DNA from: Anagrus nilaparvatae
Taxonomy: Eukaryota > Arthropoda > Insecta > Hymenoptera > Mymaridae
Length of the DNA stretch: 64,000 bases
Direction of reading: 5' to 3'
Assembly (NCBI GenBank): GCA_022575985.1
Contig: JAKSXM010000132.1
Coordinates: 9,734,001-9,798,000, forward strand
The number at the start of each line of letters is the position of its first letter. Position 1 is the stretch's first letter. A program made the position numbers and the translations under genes. Shown here piece after piece: positions 13,190-24,254 of the stretch. Under the pieces are notes generated by a model. It was not told the DNA's origin, did not search any database, and worked only from the letters and a program-made list of their open reading frames with translations.

Positions 13190-13295
13190 ATAAACACTAA
13201 TTTTGTGATGCCCTTGACTATATGTATTGTAAAAAGGGCTCTATAGCCCGTGTATTTTATGTATAAATAAAGAAATAAATAAAGAAATATTGAAA
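13190..13295 (+). mobile_element. Possible 3' tail of a non-LTR retrotransposon
   Basis: 'aaaaagggctctatagcccgtgtattttatgtataaataaag' followed by reiterated 'aaataaag' looks like the end of a Jockey- or CR1-type LINE: a short hairpin, a polyadenylation-type signal and a simple-repeat tail. No reverse transcriptase is recognisable upstream, so it would be heavily truncated. The 12912-13190 stretch is A/T-rich with nothing else visible. Confidence 0.3.
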
Positions 13296-13299
13296 ATTT

Positions 13300-15525
13300 T
13301 TTAACTTTTATCAAGTTGTGAACAATCAATATGACTTTTGCAATAAAAGATTTTTTTTGAAAATTTTTAGTTTTTCATGTTTAAGACAGACGAATGAAAT
13401 TTTATGAACTTTTCATATATAAAACGAAGTAAAATATACATTGGAAATTTATAATGTTTTGGACAATCCATATGACTTTTGCAATAAAATATTTTTTTTG
13501 AAAATTTTTATTATTTCATATTTAAAACCAACGAATGAAGTTTTATGATATTTTCATAGAAAAAACTAAATAAAATAAACAATTACAATTTATAAAGTTA
13601 TGAACAAACAATATGACTTTTGCAATAAAATATTTTTTTAGTAAATTTCTTTATTTCGTGTTTAAAACAGACAGATAAAATTTTATGAAAGGACCCCGCA
13701 CCATTAGCATTGGAAAATTGCAAATGGTGCGATTTTCTTCAAACTTTGGGAATCGATAGTTCAAGAGATTTTGAAACGAAAATGTCTTATAGAAAAATCG
13801 GAAATATTCATTTCCTTTTGAGATACGGAGGCTAGAAGTTTGAAAAAGTTAAAAAATTATTTTTCTGATACAGATGAGGTAAGATAAGATTTTTCTTGTA
13901 GGGATTACCGTCTGAATCAAGATTGGATTTCAATATGTTTTATGGGTCACTGATTCTAATAATGATGTTCCTAAAAACCCAAACGTATGTGTTAGCCCTT
14001 AAGGGCGAAAATGGCCCTTTTAAGGGTTTCTAAGTACAAATCATAAATGCTTACATCATAACTCAAACTATACGTTTTTTGGGTCACTGATTCTAATAAT
14101 GATGGTCCTAAAGACCCAAACGCATGTGTTAGCCATTAAAGGGCAAAAATGGCCCTTTTAAGGGTTTCTAAATACAAATCATAAATGCTTACATTATAAC
14201 TCAAACTGTACGATATTATGGAGGATATATTCGATTATGGTCGTCACTAAACCCAAATGGTTTATGAAGAGTTCTCAAAAAGCTACATTGCCCTTTTTAA
14301 GTCTTTTTCTTGTAAGATCCTTGAGAAGAATGTAAAGAACTCAAGATAAACACTTTTTGGGTGGAAAAATTACTTGACGACGATCTGAAAATCCTAACAG
14401 TATTTCTAAAGCCCTTATAGGGCAAAGTTGCCCTTTTTAGGGCTTACTATGTGTGAATCATTAATAACTATATTACTTACTTAAACTGTACGATACATAG
14501 TTACATCACTAGATTCAAAGATGATGGTCCCAAGAACAAAAAAAATAGTTTAAGAACAAAGATTAACTTATGATGAGAATTAAGAGATTTGTCTTTGTAA
14601 AATCCCTGTAGCCAAAAAGACCTAAAAAGGGCAATGTAGCCCTTTGAGAGCTCTTCATAAACCATTTGGGTTTAGTGACGACCATCATCGAATTTAGCCT
14701 CCATAATATCGTATAGTTTGATTTATGATGTAAGCATTTATGATTTGTACTTAGAAACCCTTAAAAGGGCCATTTTTGCCCTTTAAGGGCTAACACATAC
14801 GTTTGGGTTTTTAGGAACATCATTATTAGAATCAGTGACCCATAAAACATATTGAAACCCAATCTTGATTCATACGGTAATCCCTACATGCAAAATCTTT
14901 TACTTACGTCTTTTGTATCAGCAGAATAATTTTTTAACTTTTTTACACTTCTAGCCTCCGTATCTCAAAAGGGAATGAATATTTCCGATTTTTCCATAAG
15001 ACATTTTCGTTTTAAAATCTCTTGAACTATCGATTCCCAAAGTTTGAAGAAAATCGCACCATTTGCAATTTTCCAATGCTAATGGTGCGGGGTCCTTTTC
15101 ATTAATTTTTGGACAATCAATATGACTTTTGCAATAAAATATTTTTTTTGAAAATTTTTATTATTTCATATTTAAAACAAACGAATGAAATTTTACGAAC
15201 TTTTCATATATAAAATGAAGTAAAATATATATTGGAAATTTATTAAGTTTTGGACAATCAATATGACTTTTGAAATAAGATAAATTGACAATTTATAAAG
15301 TTTGAATTATATGAACTTTTCATATATAAGACGAAATAAAATATACATTGGAAATTTATAAAGATTTGGACAATCCATATGACTTTGTCAATAAAATACT
15401 TTTAGGAAATTTATTTATTTCGTGTTTAAAAAAGACAGATGAAATTTTATGAAATTTTCATATATAAAACTTTCATAAGTTTTGGACAATCAATATGACT
15501 TTTGCAATAAAATATTTTTTTAAGT
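13300..15525. repeat. ~135 bp satellite array
   Basis: Repeated units contain 'ttttggacaatcaatatgacttttgcaataaaatattttt', 'tttcatatttaaaac' and 'gaaattttatgaacttttcatatataaaac'. The period is roughly 135 bp, with several units before the palindrome at 13691-15095 and several after it. Units differ by substitutions and small deletions, so the array is old. No gene is present. Confidence 0.8.
13691..15095. mobile_element. Second palindromic MITE with GGACCCCGC ends at AAA^TTT
   Basis: It begins GGACCCCGCACCATTAGC and ends with the inverse, sharing GGACCCCGCAC with the element at 665-2409. It is inserted in a satellite copy. The flanks are TTATGAAA on the left and TTTTCAT on the right, and an undisturbed unit near 15450 reads TTATGAAATTTTCAT. 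So this insertion too lies between AAA and TTT with no duplication. The interior is different, with repeated words such as GGCCCTTTTAAGGG and GGGTCACTGATTC. There is no transposase. Two members with different interiors and the same site choice make the family call firm, and the Spy-like label likely. Confidence 0.75.
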
Positions 15526-16880
15526 GGTACTCTTAAAGTGGTGTTTATTTTGCTTAATTCAATACTAATATTTCAATGCTATCATTGCATGAAATATTTT
15601 ACATTATAAAATTTCTATAAAAGAGATCAATATTTGAAAAAAACTAAGTGGGGTATATTTTGCTAAATTCAATACTAATATTTCAATGCTATCATTGCAT
15701 AAAAATATTTTACATTGCAAAATTTCTATAAAAGAGGTCAATATTTGAAAACATTTAAGTGGGGTATATTTTAATAAATTCAATACTAATAATTTAATGC
15801 TATTATTGCATAAAAACCATTAAAATTACAACATTTCTATAAAACAGGACAGTATTCGAAAACATTTAAGTGGGGCATATTCTTCTAAATTGAAAACTAA
15901 TAATTCAATGCTATTATTTCATAAAAACAATTGAAATTACAACATTTATATAAAAGAGACCAATATTCAAAAACATTTAAGTGAGTATATTTTGCTAAAT
16001 TCAATAGTATTAATTCAATATTATTGCATAAAAACACTTGAAATTACAACATTTCTATAAAAAAGGATAGTATTCGAGAACATTTAAGTGGGGAATATTC
16101 TGCTAAATTCAATGCTAATATTTCAATGCTATCATTGAATAAAAATAATTGAAATTACAACTTTTCTATAAAACAGGACAATATTTGAAAACATTTAAGT
16201 GGGGTATATTTTGCTAAATTCAATACTAATAATTCAATGTTATAAAACAGTAGGACAGTTTTCGAAAACATTTAAGTGGGGCAAATTTGCTAAATTCAAT
16301 ACTAAAATTTCAATGCTATCAATGCTTAGAAACATTGAAATTACAAGTTTACTATAAAACAGGGGAAAAAATTTAAAATGGTGTTTATTTTGATAAATTC
16401 AATACTAATATTTCAATGCTATCATTGTATAAAAATATATTAAATTAAAAAATTTCTATAAAATAGGTCAATATTTGAAATCATTTAAGTAGGGTATATT
16501 TTACTAAATTCAATACTAATGATTCAATGCTATTATTGCATAAAAACAATTGAAATTACAACATTTCTATAAAAAAGGACAGTATTCGAGAACATTTAAG
16601 TGCGGAATATTCTGCTAAATTCAATACTAATATTTCAATGCTATGATTGCATAAAAATAATTGAAATTACAACTTTTCTATAAAACAGGAAAGTATTCGA
16701 GAACATTTAAGTGGGGAATATTCTGCTAAATTGAATACTAATATTTCAATGCTACGATTGCATAAAATTATTTGAAATTACAAAATTTCTATAAAAGAGG
16801 ACCGTATTTGAAAACATTTAAGTAGGGTATATTTTACTGAATTCAATACTAATAATTCAATGCTATTATTGCATAAAAAC
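15525..16880. repeat. ~115 bp satellite array (left part)
   Basis: About a dozen units carry 'aatactaatatttcaatgctatcattgcataaaaa', 'ttgaaattacaacatttctataaaacaggacagtatt' and 'gaaaacatttaagtggggtatattttgctaaattc'. The array continues at about 22580-22720 after the Penelope-like element, which was therefore inserted into it. There is no coding potential. Confidence 0.85.
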
Positions 16881-16967
16881 ATTAAGTTAAAATTATTTTT
16901 ATCTTGGTCGATAAAGAACAAAAAACGTTGTTTATTTACAATTTTATTTTATTGCAATTATGTCAAA

Positions 16968-17004
16968 CGACAGTTTCGGTAGTTTGATTACTACCCTTTT
17001 CAAG
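16968..17004 (-). ncRNA. Hammerhead-like ribozyme motif, left arm
   Basis: On the minus strand the order is TTGAAAAG, then a stem GGTAGT...ACTACC with a small loop, then GAAAC and TGTC. This fits the hammerhead core order (CUGANGA, stem II, GAAA). Position 3 would be U and position 8 A instead of C and G, so a pair at that place is kept. Penelope-like elements are known to carry hammerhead motifs in their terminal repeats. Activity is not implied. Confidence 0.45.
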
Positions 17005-17456
17005 CTAAAAATATATAAAATAATATAACAATTATAAATATATAAAAATTTTTTATACAGTATTGTTTATATGCATGTATACAATGAAATTAAAAATTAC
17101 CTATTTTATAAATTATAACATATCACAAAAAAGTTATAATATTGTCTCATCATAATATCCAATTAAAATTATGAAGTCATATATAATTACACAAAAACTT
17201 TTAATTAATATAATAATAAAATACTTTGATATTCTGGCCATTCTTAACAACTTTTTCCAAGAATCATGGCTTCTGAGTAACCAGCTGATTTTAAATACAT
17301 TCACATACACCTACATATATTATAAACTTACTACAAAAACCAATTTAGAAACTATGTATTTAAAAATACTACTATAATCAAAATAGAAATTTTACACCGA
17401 TATTAAAAATAAAAACAAAAATAAAAGATAAAAATAAAAGATAGTTAATTCTTAGT

Positions 17457-18060
17457 TTAAGTTTTGAAATCCAGAAAAAAGCTATTTTTTACTGATGCAA
17501 CTGGTTTTTTTATACAATCAGATAGCAAATTTGATAACCATTTATCAAAACTATAAAGTGGACTATTTACAATCGAAACAACTATTCTTATCGGATATCC
17601 ATCTTTATGAACCTTAATCAAAGCATACATTCTTGGTAATAGGGTGATTTCAACATTATAATCAAAGTCAACACCAAACACACCCATACTTTTCCATGTA
17701 AACAAAAATTTTTTTGAAGCATTCTTAAGGCCAACAAATGGATTTTTATCCAACTTAATATATCTATCCCTATTCTCTAGTTCTTTATTAACTTTATCAT
17801 CATAAACAGATTTTTTCTCTATGACTGTAATTGAACCTTTATATGCCCTAGTTACCATTAAGTGATCATTATTTTTCAAAAATTTTTTTGTACTATTTAT
17901 TTTACTTTCAAGTAACCTATCCTCATACGAAATATGAACCTTATTGTGTAAATGTTTGTTAACTATACCTAGAACACGTCTTCTTAACTTATTATTATTT
18001 TCATCATCTGACCAAACAGAGTGTTCCATATTCTTAAAAATTTCAAAAAAATCTTTATGA
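17457..18060 (-). pseudogene. Penelope-like reverse transcriptase fragment (N-terminal side)
   Basis: An open frame of 190 codons (17457-18029) continues a few codons further upstream without a stop. It holds the region before and at the start of the reverse transcriptase domain. 'LMVTRAYKGSITVI' corresponds to the family's 'ITKADKG-TVI' motif, and 'LPRMYALIKVHKDGYPIRIVVS' with 'NSPLYSFDKWLSNLL' to its 'PRLYGLPKIHK-G-PLRPIVS' block. The frame stops at the arm boundary just after SFFLDFKT, far short of the catalytic YxDD. The polymerase palm and the GIY-YIG nuclease are missing here. Confidence 0.75.
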
Positions 18061-18930
18061 TAAATAATAATTGGAAATCAGCATTAGTTGAACATTGTAA
18101 TGACACGTATCATAATTTTGATCTAAGCAATGTCCAAGTACTACACTGAAAATCTTTTTGGTGTTTTGACCAATTGCGTTCAGTCATCATATCTAATAAA
18201 TTTTTCAGAGCTCTCACAGCTTAATTTCGGGCTGTATAGCCCCAAAATCGTTGCCCCTCGCAACTATTTATTAGGGGTTTAGAAAAGTAAAATAGGTTGG
18301 AGTCAAGAGGCACAAATATTAGTGTTACAGAATCCTGAGATTTTAAAGTATTAAAATTTATTTCTTAAATCTATTTTAAATTAAAATTCAATTAAACTCC
18401 TTGGTTTTTCAATTTATAAAATTTTTAATTATTTAAAAATTGTTTAATTTAATAAATTATAATATTATTAACCTATTTTGTGTAATTATTGGTTATAAGG
18501 TTAACTTTTATTTGAAATGGAAATTTTTCATGAAATACCAGTTGTCTTAATAGGTGCGTTAAATTATTTATTTCAAATAACACATATTTTTACTTAATTT
18601 AATAAATGTAACGTATTATTATTTCAATTTAAAGATTATGCTTATATTAATATTTTTTTCACATAAATTATTCTTTTCGTATAGACGAAGTCAGCTATTT
18701 TGAAAATAATGATTTGTTCCACGTGCTAGATAATAATCCTGTTGAAGGTTTTTATTAATAAATTATAAATATACAATAATTATTGATTTGTCAATCCTGA
18801 CTGAATTGGTCTTAAATGAAGAACTTTTGAGGAGCGTTAACTTAAAGTAAAAACCTTATAACATAATTTAAAACATAAAAGATTATTCAAATAAATTTAC
18901 TTATTTTTATTTTTTTTTACAAAGAATAAG
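18060..18930. other. AT-rich stretch, no gene seen
   Basis: Apart from a few bases that may extend the reverse transcriptase fragment, I see only A/T-rich sequence here. No frame, repeat or RNA is supported. Confidence 0.5.
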
Positions 18931-18931
18931 C

Positions 18932-19108
18932 ATGCATCGATTTAAAGAACTTGTCGAAAAAGCTATCCAAATTTTTCCAATTGTAAAGAAAAAAGAATTA
19001 TTTACTCCGGTTGAAATAGATAGTTTAAAAGGTCCATCAGGCATTTTCTACAGTACATATATGAAAAGATTAAAAAGCAAACAAGAGAAAGAGAACTTTA
19101 ATAATTAA
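18932..19108 (+). CDS. Small unrecognised ORF, 58 aa
   Basis: An ATG-initiated frame of 58 codons encodes a charged, non-repetitive peptide: MHRFKELVEKAIQIF at the start, FTPVEIDSLKGPSG in the middle and a lysine-rich end. It follows a pyrimidine tract and AG (18908-18930) that would serve as a splice acceptor, so it could be a last exon, possibly of captured DNA. It lies inside the Penelope-like element on the opposite strand to the reverse transcriptase. I do not recognise it. Confidence 0.25.
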   Translation: MHRFKELVEKAIQIFPIVKKKELFTPVEIDSLKGPSGIFYSTYMKRLKSKQEKENFNN

Positions 19109-19119
19109 TTTTATAGTCT

Positions 19120-19441
19120 AGGCGCCAGCCATACTAATCACGCCCAAAAATTAAGAAATTAAATTTCTTTTTCCGAGGATAAAAATAGATGGTACTTATG
19201 TTTTTTGACCCGCTGAACATGAATCCGGGGTCCATTTTGCGAATTTCGTGGTCAATTTTTTGTTATTAACAAATTATTGCAAAATTGGCCAATAAGTTGT
19301 TAATTACAAAAAATTGACCGAGAAATTCGCAAAACGGACCCTGGATTCGTGTTTAGCGGGTCGAAAAACATAAATACCACCTGTTTTTATCCTCGGAAAA
19401 AGATATTTAATTTTTGGGCGTGATTAGTATAGCTGGCGCCT
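19120..19441. mobile_element. Palindromic MITE, ~322 bp (AGGCGCCAGC ends)
   Basis: The two halves are inverted copies with ends AGGCGCCAGC. Inside, 'ATACTAATCACGCCCAAAAATTAA' reads inward from both sides, followed by 'tccgagga', 'gacccgctgaa' and 'aattgaccgagaaattcgc' in both orientations. A small unpaired centre holds 'ttattgcaaaattggcc'. There is no coding sequence. The target duplication is not clear. It is nested in the Penelope-like element. Confidence 0.75.
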
Positions 19442-20505
19442 GTATTATTAGGCTCTAATTTACTTTTTTAAATTTAAAATCATCAGTAAATATAAATTTT
19501 AATATAAACATAAATTAATAAAACATTTAGTATCAAAATTTTAAATTGTGCAAATTTAATATGCAATTATATAATATAAAAAATAAATAATGATATAGTA
19601 AAATTTTTGTTGTTAAACTTTTTATTTAAGAATAAATTATGTAGGCTACAGATACTTTTTATTACTAAGATTAGGTTTATTACTTTGATTAATCATTGGA
19701 TTTTTAACAAAACAGTCAAGTTTTCCTCGCTAATCCACCCAAGTCTTATGAAAATAAATTTTTCAGCTGAAACCATTCAGAAAGATATAAGGAAAAAAGC
19801 GCAGCAAAAAATTTTTTGTCATTCAAATGTGGTAAAAACACTCCCAACCCCCCCATTTACCCAAAAAGTTCAAAATAAAAATTTTGGCATTTTTGAAACT
19901 ATATAGTAGGTTCTTAGCCTTCTAAATTCAAATCTAACATCGAAAATTAAGTTATAGGGGTGTAGCATATCCTTATTTAACCATTTTAACCCTTAAAATT
20001 TAATTTTTCTTAAAAAGAAAACAATTTTTTTTATTTTTGTGGGATTTAGTAGGTATTTTGGGCTGCTAAAAATTTTCAGGATTATTTACATTTTAAAACT
20101 CAGTTATTATAACCCCAATATTTTGTTATTGTGAGCAACCAAAAAAATAATAATTATGCGAACCTAAATTCAGGATGTAAAATTATTAATTTGGGGCTGA
20201 GGCCCCCAAAATCATTGTGCTATCTCAGCCTGGGGTTTAAGTGCCGTGATCAACGGTCCAAGTGCGCAGAACCACAAAAAGAATTTCAGTGTAGGATATG
20301 AAAAAAATAAAAATAAGAGATTTTTCCATGAAATGGCTAATATACAGTTTCATGATAACGGGAGGGGGATGGGCGCGAAAGCGCTTAGTAACGTTATAAA
20401 ACAGCTACGTAAAAAAATAGTTAATATTTATATAAAAAGTGAAAAAAATACCAGAAAAATCAGTCAAAAGTATTAAAATAATACCTATTAAATAAATGAA
20501 AATAA
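19442..20505. other. AT-rich interior of the Penelope-like element, no gene recognised
   Basis: Two short frames (19607-19906 and 20246-20476, both +) are open, but they have biased A/T composition and no recognisable motif. I treat them as chance. A GC-richer patch near 20200-20390 ('ggggctgaggcccccaaaatcattgtg') has no assignable function. Confidence 0.4.
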
Positions 20506-20507
20506 AA

Positions 20508-21175
20508 GAAAAACTCCAGCATAAAAATTAAATCAAGATTAAGAAAAAAAAAAGTTGAGAAAAAGTTATGTTAGATTTAACGTGGCTTTTGTAAAGATCA
20601 AATTAGTATAAGCTTCGAAGAAAAATAAAGAAATTTTATTGGAAAGAAAAAGAAAAAAAAAAAAGAAATGATTTTGAATAGTATGGAAACGCCAATTTTC
20701 ACTAAAAAATATTTTGAAAAGTTAATAAAACAGAGGGAAAATTTTTTCCCTACCCTTTATAAAAAGTGCAGTGAAAAGTTGGTTATCTTCATAAATTGTA
20801 TCTTGAAAAACGAATAATATTGTTAAAGATTTTAAAAAAAAATTTTTTAAACATAAAAAAAAAACTCCAGCATAAAAATTAGATCAAGATTAAAAGAAAA
20901 ATAAAAAGTTGAGAAAAAGTTAGGTTAGAAACGTGGCTTATAAAGATCAAATTACAGTAATTCTTAAAGAAAAATATAGAAATGATTTTGAATAGTATAA
21001 AAACGCCAATTATCACTAAAAAATATTTTGAAAAGTTAATAAAACAGAGGGAAAATTTTTTCCCTACCCTTTATGAAAAGTGCAGTGAAAAATTGGTTGT
21101 TTTCATAAATTGTATTTTGAAAAGAGAATATTGTTAAATATTGTTAAAGATTTTGAAAAATATTTTCAAACATGA
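20508..21175. repeat. ~350 bp tandem duplication
   Basis: Two copies, about 20508-20860 and 20862-21175, share 'aaaactccagcataaaaatta', 'gaatagta.aaaacgccaatt', 'aacagagggaaaattttttccctaccctttat' and 'gtgcagtgaaaa.ttggtt'. They differ by small deletions. No gene is seen. Confidence 0.75.
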
Positions 21176-22413
21176 AACTAAAAGTCAAGAATATAAGAAA
21201 GATAAAGATCAAAAAGTATATGTAATCAAGAGCAGAAGAAAGAAAAAAGTTATGATAGAAGAAAATCAAGAGATGCAGTAAAATTAAACTTATAAGTTCT
21301 AAAAAGAAAAAATAATTTAATTTTATATAATTTATGTAAATTTATAAATTTGGTAACTACATATATTGTAATTTGTATTTGGGTAACATTTTTTCTATAT
21401 AAGGGGGGTGAGTAAACTAATTTAAAGTTTAAATTTCAAATATTCACATTGTAAAGTAAATTCGTTTATCTTTTATTGAATTTAATAAACTGAAAGAAAG
21501 ATGTAAAATATTGTTAAAACACAGTATCATATAATAATTACCATATCTTGTAACAATTATGTATTAATTATAAACAAGAATAAACTATACTACTACTACA
21601 GTTTCATGATAATACTATTAATAGAGCTCAAGATACAAATAATTTAAAGATTGTTTACAAAAATTCTATTGATTTAATTAAGAAAATGAGAAATAAAAAA
21701 GGAAAGAAAAATTATAGGAAAAATTTTTATACTAAAAAGTAAAAACGTTATATAATTTTTATCAAAAGATTGAGTCTAGAAAAACTGATGGGTGTGCTTA
21801 ACATTTAGATGGGTTTTCACTAATGTGAATGCTCGGTGACATTTAAATGGTTTTTCACTTCTATGTGAAGGTAATGTATTAAAAAAATTTTATATAGTTT
21901 TGTTATTGATAAAAAATCTATTAATTGTATTATCAAGCTTTTTCTGGATTTCAAAACTTAAACTAAGAATTAACTATCTTTTATTTTTATCTTTTATTTT
22001 TGTTTTTATTTTTAATATTGGTGTAAAATTTCTATTTTGATTATAGTAGTATTTTTAAATACATAGTTTCTAAATTGGTTTTTGTAGTAAGTTTATAATA
22101 TATGTAGGTGTATGTGAATGTATTTAAAATCAGCTGGTTACTCAGAAGCCATAATTCTTGGAAAAAATTGTTAAGAATGGCCAGAATATCAAAGTATTTT
22201 ATTATTATATTAATTAAAAGTTTTTGTGTAATTATATATGACTTCATAATTTTAATTGGATATTATGATGAGACAATATTATAACTTTTTTGTGATATGT
22301 TATAATTTATAAAATAGGTAATTTTTAATTTCATTGTATACATGCATATAAACAATACTGTATAAAAAATTTTTATATATTTATAATTGTTATATTATTT
22401 TATATATTTTTAG

Positions 22414-22451
22414 CTTGAAAAGGGTAGTAATCAAACTACCGAAACTGTCGT
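22414..22451 (+). ncRNA. Hammerhead-like ribozyme motif, right arm
   Basis: This is the inverted partner of the motif at 16968-17004. TTGAAAAG is followed by a GGTAGT/ACTACC stem, GAAAC and TGTCG. The core order and the conserved GAAAC support the assignment, and the U3/A8 substitution is the same in both arms. Confidence 0.45.
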
Positions 22452-22579
22452 TTGACATAATTGCAATAAAATAAAATTGTAAATAAACAACGTTTTTTGT
22501 TCTTCATCGACCAAGATAAAAATAATTTTAACTTAATTTTTTAATAAAAAAAGAACGATTCAAGAAATAACTTTAATAT

Positions 22580-22720
22580 TTGCATAAAAACAATTGAAAT
22601 TACAACATTTCTATAAAACAGTTCAGTATTCGAGAACATTTAAGTGGGGAATAATCTGCTAATTTCAATACTAATATTTCAATGCTATTATTGCATAAAA
22701 ATAATTGAAACAACATTTTA
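22580..22720. repeat. ~115 bp satellite array (right part)
   Basis: One and a half units of the same repeat as 15525-16880 resume directly after the Penelope-like element ('tgcataaaaacaattgaaattacaacatttctataaaacag'). Confidence 0.75.
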
Positions 22721-24240
22721 TGTCTACAACATGAAAATATTTCAATCTATATTGTCGGGTGTTTTATATATGAAAAAATTCGAAAAATTTCATGGAATAA
22801 GAAATTGGATATCGGCTGTCTTAAACATTAAAAACCCAAAAATTCAAAAAATTTGACTTTAAGTCTTTTTTTTGATATTTCTCTTTAATGAATGCATTAA
22901 ATAAAAAACAAAAAAAAGTGGTTTTAGAAAAGTGCTTAATAAATACAAAGCGATTTGGTTTTTACATTTTGATACAAACCATTTTAAGTTATCAAGTGGC
23001 AAAAATGACAACTTTTTGAGTTTTTAAATTTAAACTTCTTAGCTTTAAACAGTTGTAACTCTGAACCGAGAGCTCAAATTAAAAAAAAACAAACAGACAT
23101 TGATAGAATTTTTTCCAAGGCTTAAGACCTCTTAGATCTTGAGAAAAATCAGTTTTAGTGAAAAAAAAGGAAATTTTTTTATGTTTTCGACCACTAACTT
23201 CTGAGTTTGATATCTCAAAATCTTTTGAATATTTTTTAAAAATTAAAAAAACGGCTGGGAATATTTCTTTAAAAATTAATTTAAAACAACTTTCATGTAT
23301 TTTCGTCCATACAGCTCTTCAAAAATTAGTGCTGAAATATATTAAAAATAATCAATTTTTTCGATTATTTCATTTTAATATATATAGGATAGGATTTTAT
23401 GATTAAAATATTTTTTAAAACAATTTTTAAATGAAAAACAAAAATTATTTTAATTTCGCACAGCAATATTTTTTATTTTTAGACATCAACGGATAGTGTG
23501 ATAGTTAAATGTTCAATATTACTGTCACATTCTGCCGAGCGTAGCGAGGCCAATCAGCTAGTTAAAAATTAATAAAAAACCTTCAAACTTAGGAAGTCAT
23601 ATAATTTTACCTATCTAGGGCAAGAAGAGCCTCTATTAAAATAGGCTCTATTTTCTGCCCTAGGGAGACGGCTTTTTTACCCATTATATGTAAAACTATG
23701 TTTTAAATCACGGGAAAAAATATGGGGTTCGACTTTTGCATGCTGTCTGCACTTGTTCACAACGCTCGCTCGTGCATACAACTGCATGTAAAGTCAAAAC
23801 CAATATTTTGTCCCTTGTTTAAAAAATAGCTATTAACCTGTTTTAATAAAAAAAAAAAAAAGAAAAAAAAATTATTAAATTACCTTGGCCATAATTTATG
23901 CTTTTTATCCATGAATATTCCCCTAATACAGATCCGATTTCAAATTTTTGCTTTATATTTTAAATAAGAAAATTCATTTGGAATAATCAGATTCACAAAA
24001 ATTTTTATTATTAACTAAGAAACAAAAAACAAGTAACTATATAAATTTAGCTTGTTGGACAAATAATTTGTTTATTTACTTAACTTTTATCGGTTATTAC
24101 ATTTAAATTATTTTAGTAACTTGCAAAAAAAAAATGATACAAAATTGAATACAAAATCGCCTCCAGATTTGTTAATATTTTTGTTCATAATTAGAAATTT
24201 TCTTTTAATTGTAATAAATTTAAACTGTTCCCAGTTAAAA
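22720..24240. other. Intergenic AT-rich stretch
   Basis: No gene is supported. Short frames at 22644-22856 and 23158-23406 are A/T-biased and motif-free. A GC-richer patch near 23530-23700 contains the near-palindrome 'agagcctctattaaaataggctct' and 'gggcaagaag' against 'ctgccctaggg', perhaps the remains of a small inverted-repeat element. Confidence 0.45.
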
Positions 24241-24254
24241 ATCAGAATTATAAA

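Larger units (their letters stand above)
16881..22541. mobile_element. Penelope-like retroelement with inverted arms
   Basis: Arms of about 600 bp at 16881-17480 and 21944-22541 are near-identical inverted copies. For instance, the same 68-codon frame occurs on + at 17171-17377 and on - at 22041-22247 with one or two changes. Inverted terminal repeats are a known arrangement for Penelope-like elements, and a recognisable fragment of their reverse transcriptase lies against the left arm. Both arms hold a hammerhead-like motif. The element interrupts the 115 bp satellite. The 4.5 kb between the arms is mostly decayed, with a small palindromic MITE and a duplication, so it cannot be autonomous. 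Confidence 0.75.

Noticed and set aside
20246..20476. Frame beginning MINGPSAQNHKKNF
   Set aside because: Low-complexity A/T-rich DNA with no motif, inside a decayed element. Chance is the simpler explanation.
17171..22247. Identical 68-codon frames at 17171-17377 (+) and 22041-22247 (-)
   Set aside because: They mirror the inverted arms of the Penelope-like element. Such arms are not coding in this family.
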